Below are positions 29,754 through 41,689 of a stretch of 64,000 nt of DNA, piece after piece (within the stretch, counting starts at the first letter, position 1; each line of letters opens with the position of its first letter). The notes beneath the pieces are model-generated. The model worked only from the letters and a program-made list of their open reading frames with translations. It had not been told where the DNA came from and did not search any database. Location of the stretch: NCBI GenBank assembly GCA_030674185.1, contig JAPXFY010000026.1, positions 39,256,892 through 39,320,891 on the forward strand, in the 5' to 3' direction. A program made the translations under genes and the position numbers. This DNA is from Monoplex corrugatus (Eukaryota; Mollusca; Gastropoda; Littorinimorpha; Ranellidae).

Positions 29754-32024
29754 TCATAACAGAGAAATAACGGCCTCGAGCAAAGTCTTTACTTTACTCT
29801 GGTTGCCCTCATCTCGCCCCTGAATGGACGACACCAGCTTTTCCTGAATTTGATCTGTGTCTACCTGCTGAGTTCCGGAAACAGTTTTTGAATCAGCCTC
29901 CTTATCTGACTGCACCTCGATGTCGGTCATGGTCACATGGTTAGCCTCTTTTAGCCTTGTTTGCCTAGCCCGTAATCTTTTCTGAAGCTCCATTAAGGGT
30001 ATGTCATTCTCGTCTGAGGATCCCTCCCGTTCTTGCCGAAGGAGCCTCGTCATTCGTTCTGTTGGTGCTATCTTCTGCTCTCGCTCACTCTCATCTTCAC
30101 TCGCATTCTCACTGGAAGATGACTCGTTTGGAGGAATTGCAAGCTGAGCTTTCCTTACTGGCTTACCTGTTTCTACCATGGGTGGAATGTTCCAATCACC
30201 AACCAGAGCTTTCCGAAGGTGTTCTACATGGGTTTTCTGTTCCGTACCATCCAACTGATTTCTGATTCGAAAGGTCACTGGGGTTAACTGTTCTACTATC
30301 CTAAAGTATGGTTTCCATTTCCGTTCTAACTTACTTTTTCTTTGATGATTGCGCAAATAAACCGGATCACCTACCTTTAATTTTGCAAGTTTTGCAGTCC
30401 TGTTTGCATAACGTGCTCCTTTCTTTTGGGATTTCTTTATCCTATGATACACTTGAGTGAACACTCGGTGTTGGTTTTCCAGCGCAATCTTATGCTGATC
30501 TTCACCCATATATTTTCTTCTGGGTCGCAGGATGTTGTCAAGCGGCAACACCGGATCGCGATTGTACAGGAGAAAGAATGGGGAATGCTGAGTGGTTTCT
30601 GACATGCTCACTCGAATTGCAGACAGGGTTTGATCTAAGTGTACATCCCATGTCTGGAGTTCATCTTGTATCTTTTTTGGACATGATGTCATGTAACGTC
30701 CTGTGAAACCTTTCCACTTTAGCATTTGACTGTGCGTGGTAGAACTTGTAGTGATATGATCAATGCGGAGTTCTCTCAACATCTCTTTCATGATCCTATT
30801 TTCATTTTCTGTGCCATTGTCAGTCACTAACTGTAGCGGACAGCTATGTCTAGGAATTACCTTTTCCATCAATAGCTGGGCCACCGTTTCTGCGGACTTG
30901 TCTGGAACTGCAAATGCTTCTGGCCAACCACTGTAATCATCTACAAATGCTACTATGTATTTGTTTCCTGACAAACTTTTTGGGTACGGTCCAGATAGAT
31001 CTAGACTTACCTTTGCAAATGGATAGGGTGGGACATCCATTTCTTGCACGGGCGCCTTTTGTTTCTGCATGACTCTTTCTTGACACACAATACAGCCACT
31101 TACATACTCATACAAACCCCGGTACATGTCTGACCAAAAATATTTCAGTTGTATGGTGTCATAAGTCTCATCTATGCCCATGTGACCGTTTTCATCATGA
31201 TACTGACGTATCACGAAAGGAATGAGGTGTTCAGGTATAACTAACCTTGCTCTTGGCTCGTCATTCTGATGTGATAAGAAGTACAGAACATCATCAATGA
31301 CCATATACCTTGTCCGTATCATCTTGGGTGCATTTTCCTGCTCCATCTGTTTCCTTATTTGAACTAACTTTGGATCCTTGTCCTGTTCTACTTTCATGTC
31401 AAACTTGGCAAGCTCAATCTTGTCTAACTTTTCTGCCGGCTCATCTACCTGCTTGAAACTGGCAAATTCTTTTGGTGCAAACTCAGAGTTAATCACACCT
31501 ACCTCAAACGAATTATCACTGACTTCTTTGACCTGTTCTACTTTCTGTGCATTTTGATCAAACGAGCCCTCTGGCATCCTGGATAGCAGATCGGCTAATA
31601 CATTTGTAGGTCCTGGGATGTACTCTATAGTACAAATGTATCCAGCAATCCCCAGTGCCCACATCTGTATCTTCCTATTTTGCATTGGAGAGTTTAGCAG
31701 ATATTGTAGGGGTCTGTGATCCGTACAGATCTTGAACTGTGCATTATGAAGATAGTGATCTAGTTTTTGCAAGGCATAATGAATGGCAAATGCTTCTTTT
31801 TCTATGACGGACCATTTCTTTTGGCTCTCACTCAACTTGTGGGACAAGAAATAAATTGGTTTCTCTTCCCCTTCACACTCTTGTGTAAGGCATGCCCCTA
31901 TACACGAGTCACTGGCATCTGTGTATAGCACATATGGTTTTCTGGTGTCTGGATAGGCCAACAATGGCACAACAGACAAGCTTTCCTTCAATAATTGAAC
32001 GCGCGCTGACACTCTGCGCTCCAT
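29754..32024 (-). pseudogene. Gypsy RNase H and integrase
   Basis: A 756-codon open frame. RNase H is at residues ~25-150 with VLYTDASDSCIGACL, EKEAFAIHYALQKLD and CTDHRPLQYLL. The integrase has a zinc-binding HDENGHMG ... CIVCQ region near 275-315, then SLDLSGPYPKS and LVTDNGTE with the first two catalytic Asp residues. The segment expected to hold the catalytic Glu (about 30735-30680) is read out of frame between two compensating shifts, so the open frame is deceptive and the enzyme is probably dead. The C-terminus is basic, then acidic and Ser/Glu-rich. Confidence 0.85.
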
Positions 32025-32392
32025 TTGAAACGGGCATACTTCTTTGTGAGAGCGATGATTGGTTCAGCTATCTTTGAGAAGTTGGGAAGGAATCTACGAT
32101 AATAGCTCACCATCCCTATGAAGCTGCGCACTTCTCTCACAGTAGTAGGCGCAGGCATGTCTCTGATGGCCTTAACTTTTTCCTGTTCTGGCTTGACCCC
32201 ATCTTCACTTACCACAAAACCTAAGTATTTGATTTCCTCTCTCATGAACTGACACTTTTTTAACTTGAGCCGCAGATTGTGTTGTCCTAACCTATCGAAC
32301 ACCATGTCGATGTGTGTGAAATGTTCTTCTAGGGTCTCTGAGAAAATCAAAATGTCATCAAGGTACGCTATGGCAAAACTCTCGTAGCCCAC
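31988..32392 (-). pseudogene. Gypsy RT, C-terminal part
   Basis: Contains the RT active-site motif YLDDILIFS near its start, and the thumb/connection region with YYRRFLPNFSKIAEPI and ALTKKYARFKWS. It joins the RNase H frame by a shift near 32000 and is separated from the RT N-terminal part by a break at about 32400-32560. Confidence 0.85.
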
Positions 32393-32542
32393 ATAGAACA
32401 GTGTTCATCAACATCATGAACACACTGGGTGCGTTCGTCAACCCAAAAGGCATGACATTGAATTCGAAGAGCCCCTTGTGACATGCAAATGCTGTTTTCT
32501 CTTTATCCTTTTCTGCCATCTTCACCTGCCAATACCCACTTT

Positions 32543-33547
32543 TCAGATCAAGGCTTGAAAACCACCACTTTTCAGATCAAGGCTTGAAAAGTACTTGGCT
32601 TTTCCCAACAAGGAAAGTAAATCATCAATCACAGGAAGCGGGTATGAGTTTTTCTTTGTGATTTCATTGAGCTTGCGATAGTCTACACAAAGCTGCTTGG
32701 ATCCATCTTTCTTTGACACAATCACTAAACTAGAACACCAAGGAGACTGTGACCTTCGTATAACTTTGGCTTTTAGCATCTCTTCTAAGGCCTGGTCCAC
32801 TATCTCCCTGTCTTGCAAAGGGACCCTGTACGGGCGCAGTTTAATGGGTGGATGTTCACCAGTATCAACGGTGCATTCGACAGTACTAGTCTGTCCCAAA
32901 TCCAGGTCGCTACTCGCGAACAGATGTTTCTTATTTTGGACCAATTTCACTACTCGCTCTTTATACTCATCAGGAGCGTCAACCTCTGAAAACTCAATTC
33001 CAGCAGTATATCTTCTATTTGCAACCTTTGACTCTGGCGACACACCTCCCACTGTGACTGCGTTCACTTCCTGAACCCTTTCTACTATACTTCCTCTCTT
33101 GATTTTGATTGTCTTATTGGTAATATTCATCACTAACACAGAATAACAACCTTTCCTGTTTCTCTTAACTACAGTGTTTCCTAACATGACTCCCGGTTCA
33201 TCCGCCAAGAAGCCATTGTCACCACCCAAAATTTCTAAATGTTGTTCACCCTGGAAGTATGGGGAGCCCTTCATCCTAATACTCATGATCTGAGCTGTTT
33301 GCGGTTTCAGAACCGCAGTTTTGCCTGCTCTGACTAGTGATGCTATATGGATGTCTTGTTCGTAGTGAACATACACATCCCCTACTCGAACTTTCTTCAA
33401 GTCAAAATAGATACGAACTCCATGCTCAGTCATCCAGTCCGTTCCCAAAATAAAATTTCTGTCTAGGTCTTTGACAACAATGAAAGGGTGATTAAATTTC
33501 TTCCCTCCAACTGTAAATTCTAACGTAACTGACCCTTTCACCTTCAA
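32543..33547 (-). pseudogene. Gypsy protease and RT, N-terminal part
   Basis: Residues 1-~70 include FILGTDWMTEHGV from an aspartic-protease-like domain; the active-site loop lies upstream in a broken part. RT begins with LRPYRVPLQDREIVDQAL and continues CVDYRKLNEITKK and [10 protein letters not shown]. The frame ends where a block of about 25 bp (CTTTTCAGATCAAGGCTTGA) is directly duplicated at 32539-32590. Confidence 0.85.
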
Positions 33548-33809
33548 CTCCTCACCACTAACGATTGAAGAGACACCTTTTGTTTCTTCAGTTTCTGTTT
33601 TGTACCTACTTTGGCTAATGCTTTTTCACTTATCAAAGATACCTCTGCCCCTGTGTCAATAAGACTTCTAAATCTTTGGATTTCCCGCTAAACTAACTCT
33701 AAACATTTCTCTGTTTTCCCTTTTGTTCCAGCCAGTGGCTTCTACCTGACCGGAACGGGCTAGTTTTCCTGTCGTTCAGATCTGACCCAACAGTTCCTCT
33801 TTTTGTGTC

Positions 33810-34942
33810 CTAATTTCCCACATCTCCAACACCTGACATGCTGTTCCTGTGGCGTCTGACTGACGTGACCGCCTGCACCGCGCGTCTTGGGCAGTCTTTG
33901 ATGCGGTGTTTCCCACCACAGCGGAAGCAACCTCTTGGACGGCTACCGTCCACTTCCATTGGCTCTTCCTGCCGGTGGTTTTCCTTATAGCCGAAGGTTT
34001 TTCTGGTATCCGAGGAAAATCTTAGCCTAAAATGTTTCCTCACATTTTACTCCTGGGTAGCTTCTTGTATTGCTGTCTCAAAGTCGGCACAATTCATCCT
34101 AATTAACTTCATCTTAAGGTAATCATGGTAAAGACCGTTTTCAAAGTACCCTATCAACTGTCTTTGTATCAAGGGCTCGGCCAAATTTGCCGGCGGAGGA
34201 AATGCTTCTGCTGCCAATGCATGTACGCGTTCCGCGAACGCTGGCACTGTTTCATCCCGCCCTTGCTTGATCTTCATTAGCAAGACAAGTGCATGCTGTG
34301 TGTCTACCACATCGTTGAAACGAAGCCCCAGTTGCCGTTTCAATTCATCCCAATCAGGCCCTTGGACACTAGCTAAAAACCTAGCAATGAAGTCACTGAC
34401 GACCCCCTTGCTGGTCTGATACGCGATGTTTAACTTTCTCGCGTCATCTGCCCCGCATATAGTAGCAACTTTTTCTACTTCCTTCATCCACTCTAAATTT
34501 TTGTGGATTCCCTGAAAATGGCTGGATCATCTGTGCTATACCCATTGCCTCTAACACCCCTGGTGGGTTTATGCTCTGCCTTTGCTCTCCTTCAGACATT
34601 TTTTTTTAATTACTAGCTTTTTTGTTTTGTTTTTTAAAGCCCTCCTTCCTAGTCAATCACAAGGTTAGGGAGAAACCACAAGAGACCTACCTCTTAGAAG
34701 GACCATTTCTTCCCTTTGTACAGGATGACCCTCTCCTCCTCGGACGATTCGTAGCTGGCAGGGATGTACCTCGGCTCGGCAGGTGGTGGTGTCGCCTCCG
34801 CAGTGCACTGAACCTGACGTACGAAGCCTAGCGGCCACCTGTTCACCAGCGTGATGGTCAATGGGTGACGACGGACGAGCTGCTCGATGCGCTTCCTCCT
34901 CCTCCTATCCGTTGTTTTCTTGGATAGGGTTTTTTCAAACAT
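33810..34942 (-). pseudogene. Gypsy gag-like region with CCHC knuckle
   Basis: Fragments in three frames: 34942-34694 (basic), 34487-34047 (capsid-like helical part with VSDFIARFLASVQGPDWDEL and LVLLMKIKQGRDETVPAFAE) and 34043-33810. The last has a zinc knuckle CFRCGGKHRIKDC (CX2CX4HX4C) in a basic context. Short gaps without an open frame separate them. Confidence 0.75.
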
Positions 34943-34996
34943 TCTAAAACCCGCTCTAAAGGATCCTGGTCACAGCATCAACATGGATACGTCTAG

Positions 34997-35634
34997 TGTT
35001 GTACTACATCCTTTCAAGGAAACGAACCACTCAGTCAGTATGCTTTTCTTCTTAATCTACCACCACATCTTTTTAAAACGTGCCTCAAAACGGCGTGGTG
35101 GCAGAACTTTATTTCTTTTTAACACATGACAAACTTCATAATCTGAAACTAATTGTCCCCCAGCACTAACTGCCAAAGGAAAAACCTGCGTTGTGTTCTT
35201 CTTAGGGTGCCTCCTTAGGGTGTCTCTCTCATGGGTTGGAGGCCCTTTCTTTTATACACTTCCCTCGCATCAAATAATGCAAAATAATGCAAATTTTATG
35301 CTGGCCATAAAAACTGGAACTGACCAAGCGTGAATCCTTTAAAGGGATGTCCACCTTTTTACAATATCTAGGATAAACTAACCATTCAGTTCTCTTACTA
35401 GCTGGGCAGCCGATTATGGTCGTGTGACTGCCCCTTTTAGTTTATTGAATATGTAATGAACAGTGACAGCCGTGTATGTCCATCACCAGTAACTTCTAAA
35501 GAGCTACTCGCCCTGGGCAGTCACGGTTTGACCTCTCCGGCCACTTAGAGTGACTTTTCCTGATACTATCACTCACTAGTGTACCTGGCCCTATTTCCAT
35601 AGGGCCATAGGGCAACACCTATTGAAGTGTAACA
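34997..35634 (-). repeat. Gypsy LTR (5' LTR of the element)
   Basis: 638-bp copy; the GATG duplication follows at 35635-35638. The element reads leftwards from here. Confidence 0.9.
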
Positions 35635-35638
35635 GATG

Positions 35639-35786
35639 TCTCTGGTTTCATTTCGTATGGATAAGTCGCTGTATATCCCTGGTTTCATTTCGTGTAGGTA
35701 ATGTCGCTGTGTATCTCTTGTTTCATTTCGTATAAGTGAGTCGTTCTATATCCCAGGTTTCATTTCGTATCGGTAAGTCGTTCTGC
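35639..35786 (+). repeat. Exon 4-donor minisatellite, right block (~4 units)
   Basis: Continues the 37-bp array after the Gypsy element: GGTTTCATTTCGTAT recurs four times. Here the GTAAGT heads have decayed (GATAAGT, GTAATGT, AGTGAGT). Confidence 0.88.
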
Positions 35787-35956
35787 ATAGTCGTCGTGGT
35801 TAGCGCAACGGACTACAGACTGGAAGGTTGTGGGTTCGAAACTCCATCGGTCCCTTCAAAAACTATTGTGGGATTTTTCCCGGAGTTGGGAGTGCTGTGG
35901 GCTCATTGGGAAGACTTGGAGCGAAACTGCACAGCCGAGTCTTATCCACTTCACAG
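35787..35956 (+). repeat. tRNA-derived SINE
   Basis: GTGGTTAGCGCAACGGACTA and GGGTTCGAAACTCC supply the A- and B-box-like parts; GGGCTCATTGGGAAGACTTG and TCCACTTCACAG close it. Same family as 13125-13395. The A-box start is truncated by the minisatellite border. Confidence 0.65.
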
Positions 35957-36508
35957 AAAGAATACGAACGCGTATTTAATACAACAAAACAAGACAGACG
36001 CAAATTTTCGGCCAACTGGCCTTTGTCAAGCGTAAGATTACAATTACAAACAAACGCCAGAAATAAAAAAGACTGAAACTTCCCTGCTGCTGCGTCCCCT
36101 TTTCTTACACTGGACGCAGCAGCAGGGAAGTTCCTTTTCTTACGTTGGACGCAACAGCAGGGAAGTTCCTTTTCTTACATTGGACGCAGCAGCAGGGAAG
36201 TTCCTTTTCTTACAATGGACGCAACAGCAGGGAAGTTCCTTTTCTTATACTGGACGCAGCAGCAGGGAAGTTCCTTTTCTTACATTGGACGCAACGGCAG
36301 GGAAGTTCCTTTTCTTACATTGGACGCAACAGCAGGGAAGTTCCTTTTCTTACATTGGACGCAACAGCAGGGAAGTTCCTTTTCTTACATTGGACGCAAC
36401 AGCAGGGAAGTTTCAGTCTTTTTTGTTTCTGGTGTGTGTTTGTAATCTTACGCTTGACAAAGGCCAGTTGTGTGTTTTTGTTTTAAATACGCGTTCGTAT
36501 TCTTCTTA
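35957..36508. mobile_element. Fold-back element with an internal 35-bp minisatellite
   Basis: Long inverted arms: AAGAATACGAACGCGTATTT ... CCAACTGGCCTTTGTCAAGC ... AAAAAGACTGAAACTTCCCT on the left (35957-36090) and their reverse complement on the right (about 36400-36508). The centre is a 35-bp array. A second copy with the same arms but no array is at 53105-53275. No coding capacity; behaves like a miniature inverted-repeat element. Confidence 0.75.
36086..36412. repeat. 35-bp minisatellite (~9 copies)
   Basis: Unit GGACGCAACAGCAGGGAAGT followed by TCCTTTTCTTACATT. At 35 bp, three shifted copies give three open frames; none is a gene. It forms the loop of the fold-back element. Confidence 0.95.
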
Positions 36509-36510
36509 AG

Positions 36511-36755
36511 TGTTTTTTTCTGGTTCCTGTATGAATTCATGCCATGATAAAACACACACACATTATCCAGCAACGAACCATAACTTTACATAATTTATTA
36601 TGGTCAGTCTAATTCGTTATTGTACATTGTAAATATGTCAGACCCTTCTATCCCATTTTAGTGGGATTTATCCCGTGTATTATCTGGAGTTAGTAGTTTG
36701 TTAAAGAGGGATCCATCCCTCTTGTACGTTTCCTTATGCGCTCCATCCAAATCAG
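36511..36755. other. Intron 4, nothing recognised
   Basis: AT-rich sequence with a short CACACACAC run near 36553; no repeat family recognised. Confidence 0.4.
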
Positions 36756-36960
36756 CCGGCAATTACTGTAAGAAAGAGACAGTGTTATGTAAATTACACA
36801 CGGGTCACACATCCTACACTTATTCGTACCTTTAAAAAAAAATGAAGCACTATGGTGTATATACCATGTGACGAGCCATTGAGCATCGGACACCTCCTCC
36901 TTGATTGCTGGACTTGTACGATGTGAGACAAGACTACATGCCAGACTTCTTAAAGAGTCG
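36756..36960 (+). mobile_element. I/Nimb-like LINE 3' fragment
   Basis: AAGAAAGAGACAGTGTTATG, TTCGTACCTTTAAAAAAAAA, TGTGACGAGCCATTGAGCAT and GGACTTGTACGATGTGAGAC match the C-terminal domain region of the copies at 3.7 and 6.4 kb. Truncated and frame-shifted. A poly-G run (36997-37017) follows. Confidence 0.7.
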
Positions 36961-37019
36961 GCCATGTAGTCTTGCGTCTCGCTGCAGGCTGCAGAGGGGG
37001 GGGGGGGGGGGGGGGGGTT

Positions 37020-37757
37020 GACTGAGGTTAGGATTTTATGCAGAGGAGAAAAGGTGAGTTTTGAGAGCGGACTTGGAGACAAAAGTAGGTTGCTGACGGA
37101 CTGAGAGAGGAAGTTTATTCCAGGAGAGTGGACCAGAAACAGAAGGCTCGTGGACCATAGGTATTGAGCTTAGTGCGTGGAAAGCGAAAAGTCAGGATCG
37201 GAGGCAGAGCGGAGGGTACATGAGGGAAGATAGATCTCAAGTAGGCTTGACAGGTAATCGGGGGCTGCGTTATTGAGGCTTTTGTAGCACATGGTGTCTA
37301 GTTTGTACTGTATGCGCTTTGATACAGGGAGCCAGTGAAGTTGTGCCAGGAGAGGAGATATGTGGTCAACTTTTTTCTTTTTGAGTACAAGGCGTACAGT
37401 ATTGTTTTGAATGCGCTGTAGGATGTGAATGGTGGAGGCAGGAAGACCAGACAGGAGTGAATTGCAATAATCAATGCGAGACATTATGAAGGAGAGAACG
37501 AGTTTTGCAGTTGTTTCGACAGAGAGATATTTCCTGATCAGGCTTATACGATGGAGATGATAGTAGCAAGATCTGGCAGTTTGAGAAACAAAGTTGTTCA
37601 TGGAGAGGTAGAGTCAATGCAGACACCAAGGTTTTTAGCTGAATCAGAAATTGGGACTGATTGTTACATAATGGGAGAGAAAGAGGAGGCAGCTGAGAAA
37701 GTTTCTGACCGGTGCCAATGAGGATTGCTTCTGTCTTGTCATTAAGCTGAAGTCTAC
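37020..37757 (-). mobile_element. CR1/L2-like LINE 3' fragment
   Basis: The minus strand reads RISLIRKYLSVETTAKLVLS, FIMSRIDYCNSLLSGLPAST, then DHISPLLAQLHWLPVSKRIQ and SLLEIYLPSCTLRSASD, the post-RT region of a CR1/L2-type LINE and a longer version of the copy at 23194-23828. It meets the next tandem array at about 37757. Confidence 0.8.
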
Positions 37758-40700
37758 ATTTTTTTTCAATTCTCCCAAACAATTGTATTCGACCATAGGC
37801 ATTTTTAGAACTGTCTACATTTTTTTTCAATTCTCACAAACAATTTTATTCGACCATAGGCATTAAAAACTAGCAACATTTTTTTCAATTCTCCAAACAA
37901 TTTTATTCGACCATAGGCATTTTTAGAACTGTCTACATTTTTTTTCAATTTTCCCATACATTTTATTCGACCATAGGCATTTTTAAAACTGTGTACATTT
38001 TTTTCAATTCTCCAAACAATTTTATTCGACAATAGGCATTTTAAATACTGTCTACATTTTTTTCATTCTCCAAACAATTTTATTCACCATAGGCATTTTT
38101 AAACTGTCTACATTTTTTTTCAATTCTCTCAAATTTATTCGACCATAGGCATTTTTAAAACTGTCTACATTTTTTTCAATTTTCCCAAACAATTTTATTC
38201 CACCATAGGCATTTTTAAAACTGTCTACATTTTTTTTCAATTCTCCCAAACAATTTTATTCGACCATAGGCATTTTTAAAACTGTCTACATTTTTTTCAA
38301 TTCTCACAATTTTATTCGACCATAGGCATTTCAAAAACTGTCTACATTTTTTTCAATTCTCCCAAACAATTTTATTCCACCATAGGCATTTTTAAGAACT
38401 GTCTACATTTTTTTTTCAATTCTCCCAAACAATTGTATTCGACCATAGGCATTTTTAAAACTGTCTACATTTTTTCAAGTCTCTCAAACAATTTTATTCG
38501 ACCATAGGCATTTTTAGAACTGTCTACATTTTTTCAATTCTCCCAAACAATTTTATTCGGACCATAGGCATTTTTAAAACTGTCTACATTTTTTTTTCAA
38601 TTCTCCGAAACAATTTATCGACCATAGGCATTTTTAAAACTGTCTACATTTTTTTCAATTCTCCCAAACAATTTTATTCGACCATAGGCATTTTAAACTG
38701 TCTACATTTTTCAATTCTCCCAAACAATGTATTCGACCAAGGCATTTTTACAACTGTCTACATTTTTTTTTCATTCTCACAAACAATTTTTCGACCATAG
38801 GCATTTTTAAACTGTCTACTTTTTTTCATTTCCAAACAATTTTATTCGACCATAGGCATTTTTAAAACGTTACATTTTTTTCATTCTCCCAAACAATTTT
38901 ATTCGACCATAGGCATTTTTAAAACTGTCTACATTTTTTTCAATTCTCACAAACTTTTATTCGACATAGGCATTTTTAAACTGTCTACATTTTTTCAATT
39001 TCACAAACAATTTTATTCGACCATAGCATTTTTAAACTGTGTACATTTTTTTCAATTCTCCCAAACAATTTATTCGACCATAGACATTTTTAATGTCTAC
39101 ATTTTTTTCATTCTCCCAAACAATTTTATTGACCATAGGCATTTTTAAACTGTCTACATTTTTTTCATTTCCCAACAATTTATTCCACATAGCTTTTTAA
39201 ACTGTCTACATTTTTTTTCAATTCTCCCAAACAATTTTATTCGACCATAGGCATTTTAAAAACTGTCTACATTTTTTTCAATTCTCCCAAACAATTTTAT
39301 TCGACCATAGGCATTTTTAGAACTGTCTACATTTTTTTTCAATTCTCCCAAACAATTTTATTCGACCATAGGCATTTTTAAAACTGTCTACATTTTTTTT
39401 CAATTCTCCAAACAATTTTATTCGACCATAGGCATTTTTAAAACTGTCTACATTTTTTTCAATTCTCCAAACAATTTTATTCGACCATAGGCATTTTTAA
39501 AACTGTCTACATTTTTTTCAATTCTCCCAAACAATTTTATTCGACCATAGGCATTTTTAAAACTGTCTACATTTTTTTTCAATTCTCCCAAACAATTTTA
39601 TTCGACCATAGGCATTTTTAAAACTGTCTACATTTTTTTCAATTCTCCCAAACAATTTTATTCGACCATAGGCATTTTTAAAACTGTCTACATTTTTTTC
39701 AATTCTCCCAAACAATTTTATTCGACCATAGGCATTTTTAAACTGTCTACATTTTTTTCAATTCTCCCAAACAATTTTATTCGACCATAGGCATTTTTAA
39801 AACTGTCTACATTTTTTTTCAATTCTCCCAAACAATTTTATTCGACCATAGGCATTTTTAAAACTGTCTACATTTTTTTCAATTCTCCCAAACAATTTTA
39901 TTCGACCATAGGCATTTTTAAACTGTCTACATTTTTTTCAATTCTCCCAAACAATTTTATTCGACCATAGGCATTTTTAAAACTGTCTACATTTTTTTTC
40001 AATTCTCCCAAACAATTTTATTCGACCATAGGCATTTTTAAAACTGTCTACATTTTTTTTCAATTCTCCCAAACAATTTATTCGACCATAGGCATTTTTA
40101 AAACTGTCTACATTTTTTTCAATTCTCCAAACAATTTTATTCGACCATAGGCATTTTTAAAACTGTCTACATTTTTTTCAATTCTCCAAACAATTTTATT
40201 CGACCATAGGCATTTTTAAACTGTCTACATTTTTTTTCAATTCTCCCAAACAATTTTATTCGACCATAGGCATTTTTAAAACTGTCTACATTTTTTTTCA
40301 ATTCTCCCAAACAATTTTATTCGACCATAGGCATTTTTAAAACTGTCTACATTTTTTTTCAATTCTCCCAAACAATTTTATTCGACCATAGGCATTTTTA
40401 GAACTGTCTACATTTTTTTCAATTCTCACAAACAATTTTATTCGACCATAGGCATTTTTAAAACTGTCTACATTTTTTTTCAATTCTCCCAAACAATTTT
40501 ATTCGACCATAGGCATTTTTAGAACTGTCTACATTTTTTTTTCAAGTCTCTCAAACAATTTTATTCGACCATAGGCATTTTTAGAACTGTCTACATTTTT
40601 TTCAATTCTCCCAAACAATTTTATTTGACTATATGCATTTTTAAAACTGTCTACATTTTTTTTTCAATTCTCCCAAACAATTTTATTCGACCATAGGCAT

Positions 40701-41310
40701 TTTTAAAACTGTCTACATTTTTTTTCAAGTCTCTCAATTTTATTCGACCATAGGCATTTTTAGAACTGTCTACATTTTTATCAATTCTCCCAAACAATTT
40801 TATTTGACCATATGCATTTTTAGAACTGTCTACATTTTTTTTCAATTCTCCCAAACAATTTTATTCGACCATAGGCATTTTTAAAACTGTCTACATTTTT
40901 TTTCAATTCTCCCAAAAAATTTTATTCGACCATAGGCATTTTTAAAACTGTCTACATTTTTTTTCAATTCTTCCAATTTTATTCGACCATGGGCATTTTT
41001 AAAACTGTCTACGTTTTTTTTCAATTCTCCCAAACAATTGTATTCGACCATATGCATTTTTAAAACTGTCTACATTTTTTTTCAATTCTCCTAAACAATT
41101 TTATTCGACCATAGGCATTTTTACAACTGTCTACATTTTTTTCAATTCTCCCAAACAATTTTATTCGACCATAGGCATTTTTAAAACTGTCTACATTTTT
41201 TTTTCAATTCTCCTAAACAATTTTATTCCACCATAGGCATTTTTAAAACTGTCTACATTTTTTTTTCAATTCTCCTAAACAATTTTATTCCACCATAGGC
41301 ATTTTTAAAA
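37758..41310. repeat. ~59-bp minisatellite, about 60 copies
   Basis: Unit: ATTTTATTCGACCATAGGCA, TTTTTAAAACTGTCTACATT, TTTTTTCAATTCTCCCAAAC. Copies from 39200 to 40500 are nearly identical apart from T-run length. Copies from about 38050 to 39200 have many single-base losses. The array ends 20 bp before the exon 5 acceptor, and the last unit's AAAACTGTCTAC leads straight into the TTATCCACAG acceptor. Confidence 0.95.
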
Positions 41311-41328
41311 CTGTCTACTTATCCACAG

Positions 41329-41573
41329 CTACATTGACAGCTTCCTTAACACATGGCAGTGGATTTTTCTTTTGATGGCATCCTTTCTCCCGTTCCTCGT
41401 TCTTCTCCTGAGCAACACGGTACTGATCTGGAAAGTGCTGCAGTCTGTCAGAACGGCCAAGCAGCGTCTGGCTGGGGATCGGGGTGCAGAACAGGCAGCC
41501 ACCCGGAAAAAGACGCAGTCCTCCATGTCCGTAACCTTGGTAATGGTGTCTGTCGCCTTCATTTTACTCACAG
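41329..41573 (+). CDS. GPCR exon 5: ECL2 end, TM5, ICL3, most of TM6
   Basis: The acceptor is ACTTATCCACAG and the donor CTCACAG|GTTGGT. One base completes a Ser codon from exon 4, then YIDSFLNTWQWIF opens TM5, continuing LLMASFLPFLVLLLSNTVLI with the conserved Pro in SFLPF. ICL3 is basic (VRTAKQRLAGDRGAEQAATR, then KKTQSSM), typical of a G-protein contact loop. TM6 begins with SVTLVMVSVAFILLTG and continues in exon 6. The exon lies 20 bp after the end of a 3.5 kb tandem array and about 115 bp before the next one. Reading phase fits both neighbours exactly. Confidence 0.92.
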
Positions 41574-41689
41574 GTTGGTCGCCTTCCTGTATAAAGTCAT
41601 TGTGTTACTTGTCGATGAAGATGTGGATGTTGTTGTTTGTTGTTATCAGGTACAGGTTGCAGTTTCTATCTAACGACACTTGACTCCAG

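Larger units (their letters stand above)
26109..35634 (-). mobile_element. Gypsy-type LTR element with envelope-like frame, degraded
   Basis: Direct repeats of 639 and 638 bp bound the element, each starting TGTTGTACTAC and ending TGTAACA. GATG duplications flank it at 26105-26108 and 35635-35638. Coding order on the minus strand is gag (about 34942-33810), protease-RT (33547-32543, 32392-31988), RNase H-integrase (32024-29754) and an envelope-type glycoprotein (29659-27630). This is the layout of env-bearing Gypsy elements (errantivirus-like). Frameshifts break all parts. A purine-rich tract lies on the minus strand just before the 3' LTR (26748-26762). The LTRs differ at about a dozen positions, suggesting a fairly recent insertion. 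I could not recognise a standard primer-binding site next to the 5' LTR. Confidence 0.9.

Noticed and set aside
34997..35015. Standard Gypsy primer-binding site beside the 5' LTR
   Set aside because: Sequence inside the 5' LTR on the minus strand does not begin with TGG or match a tRNA 3' end that I can recognise.
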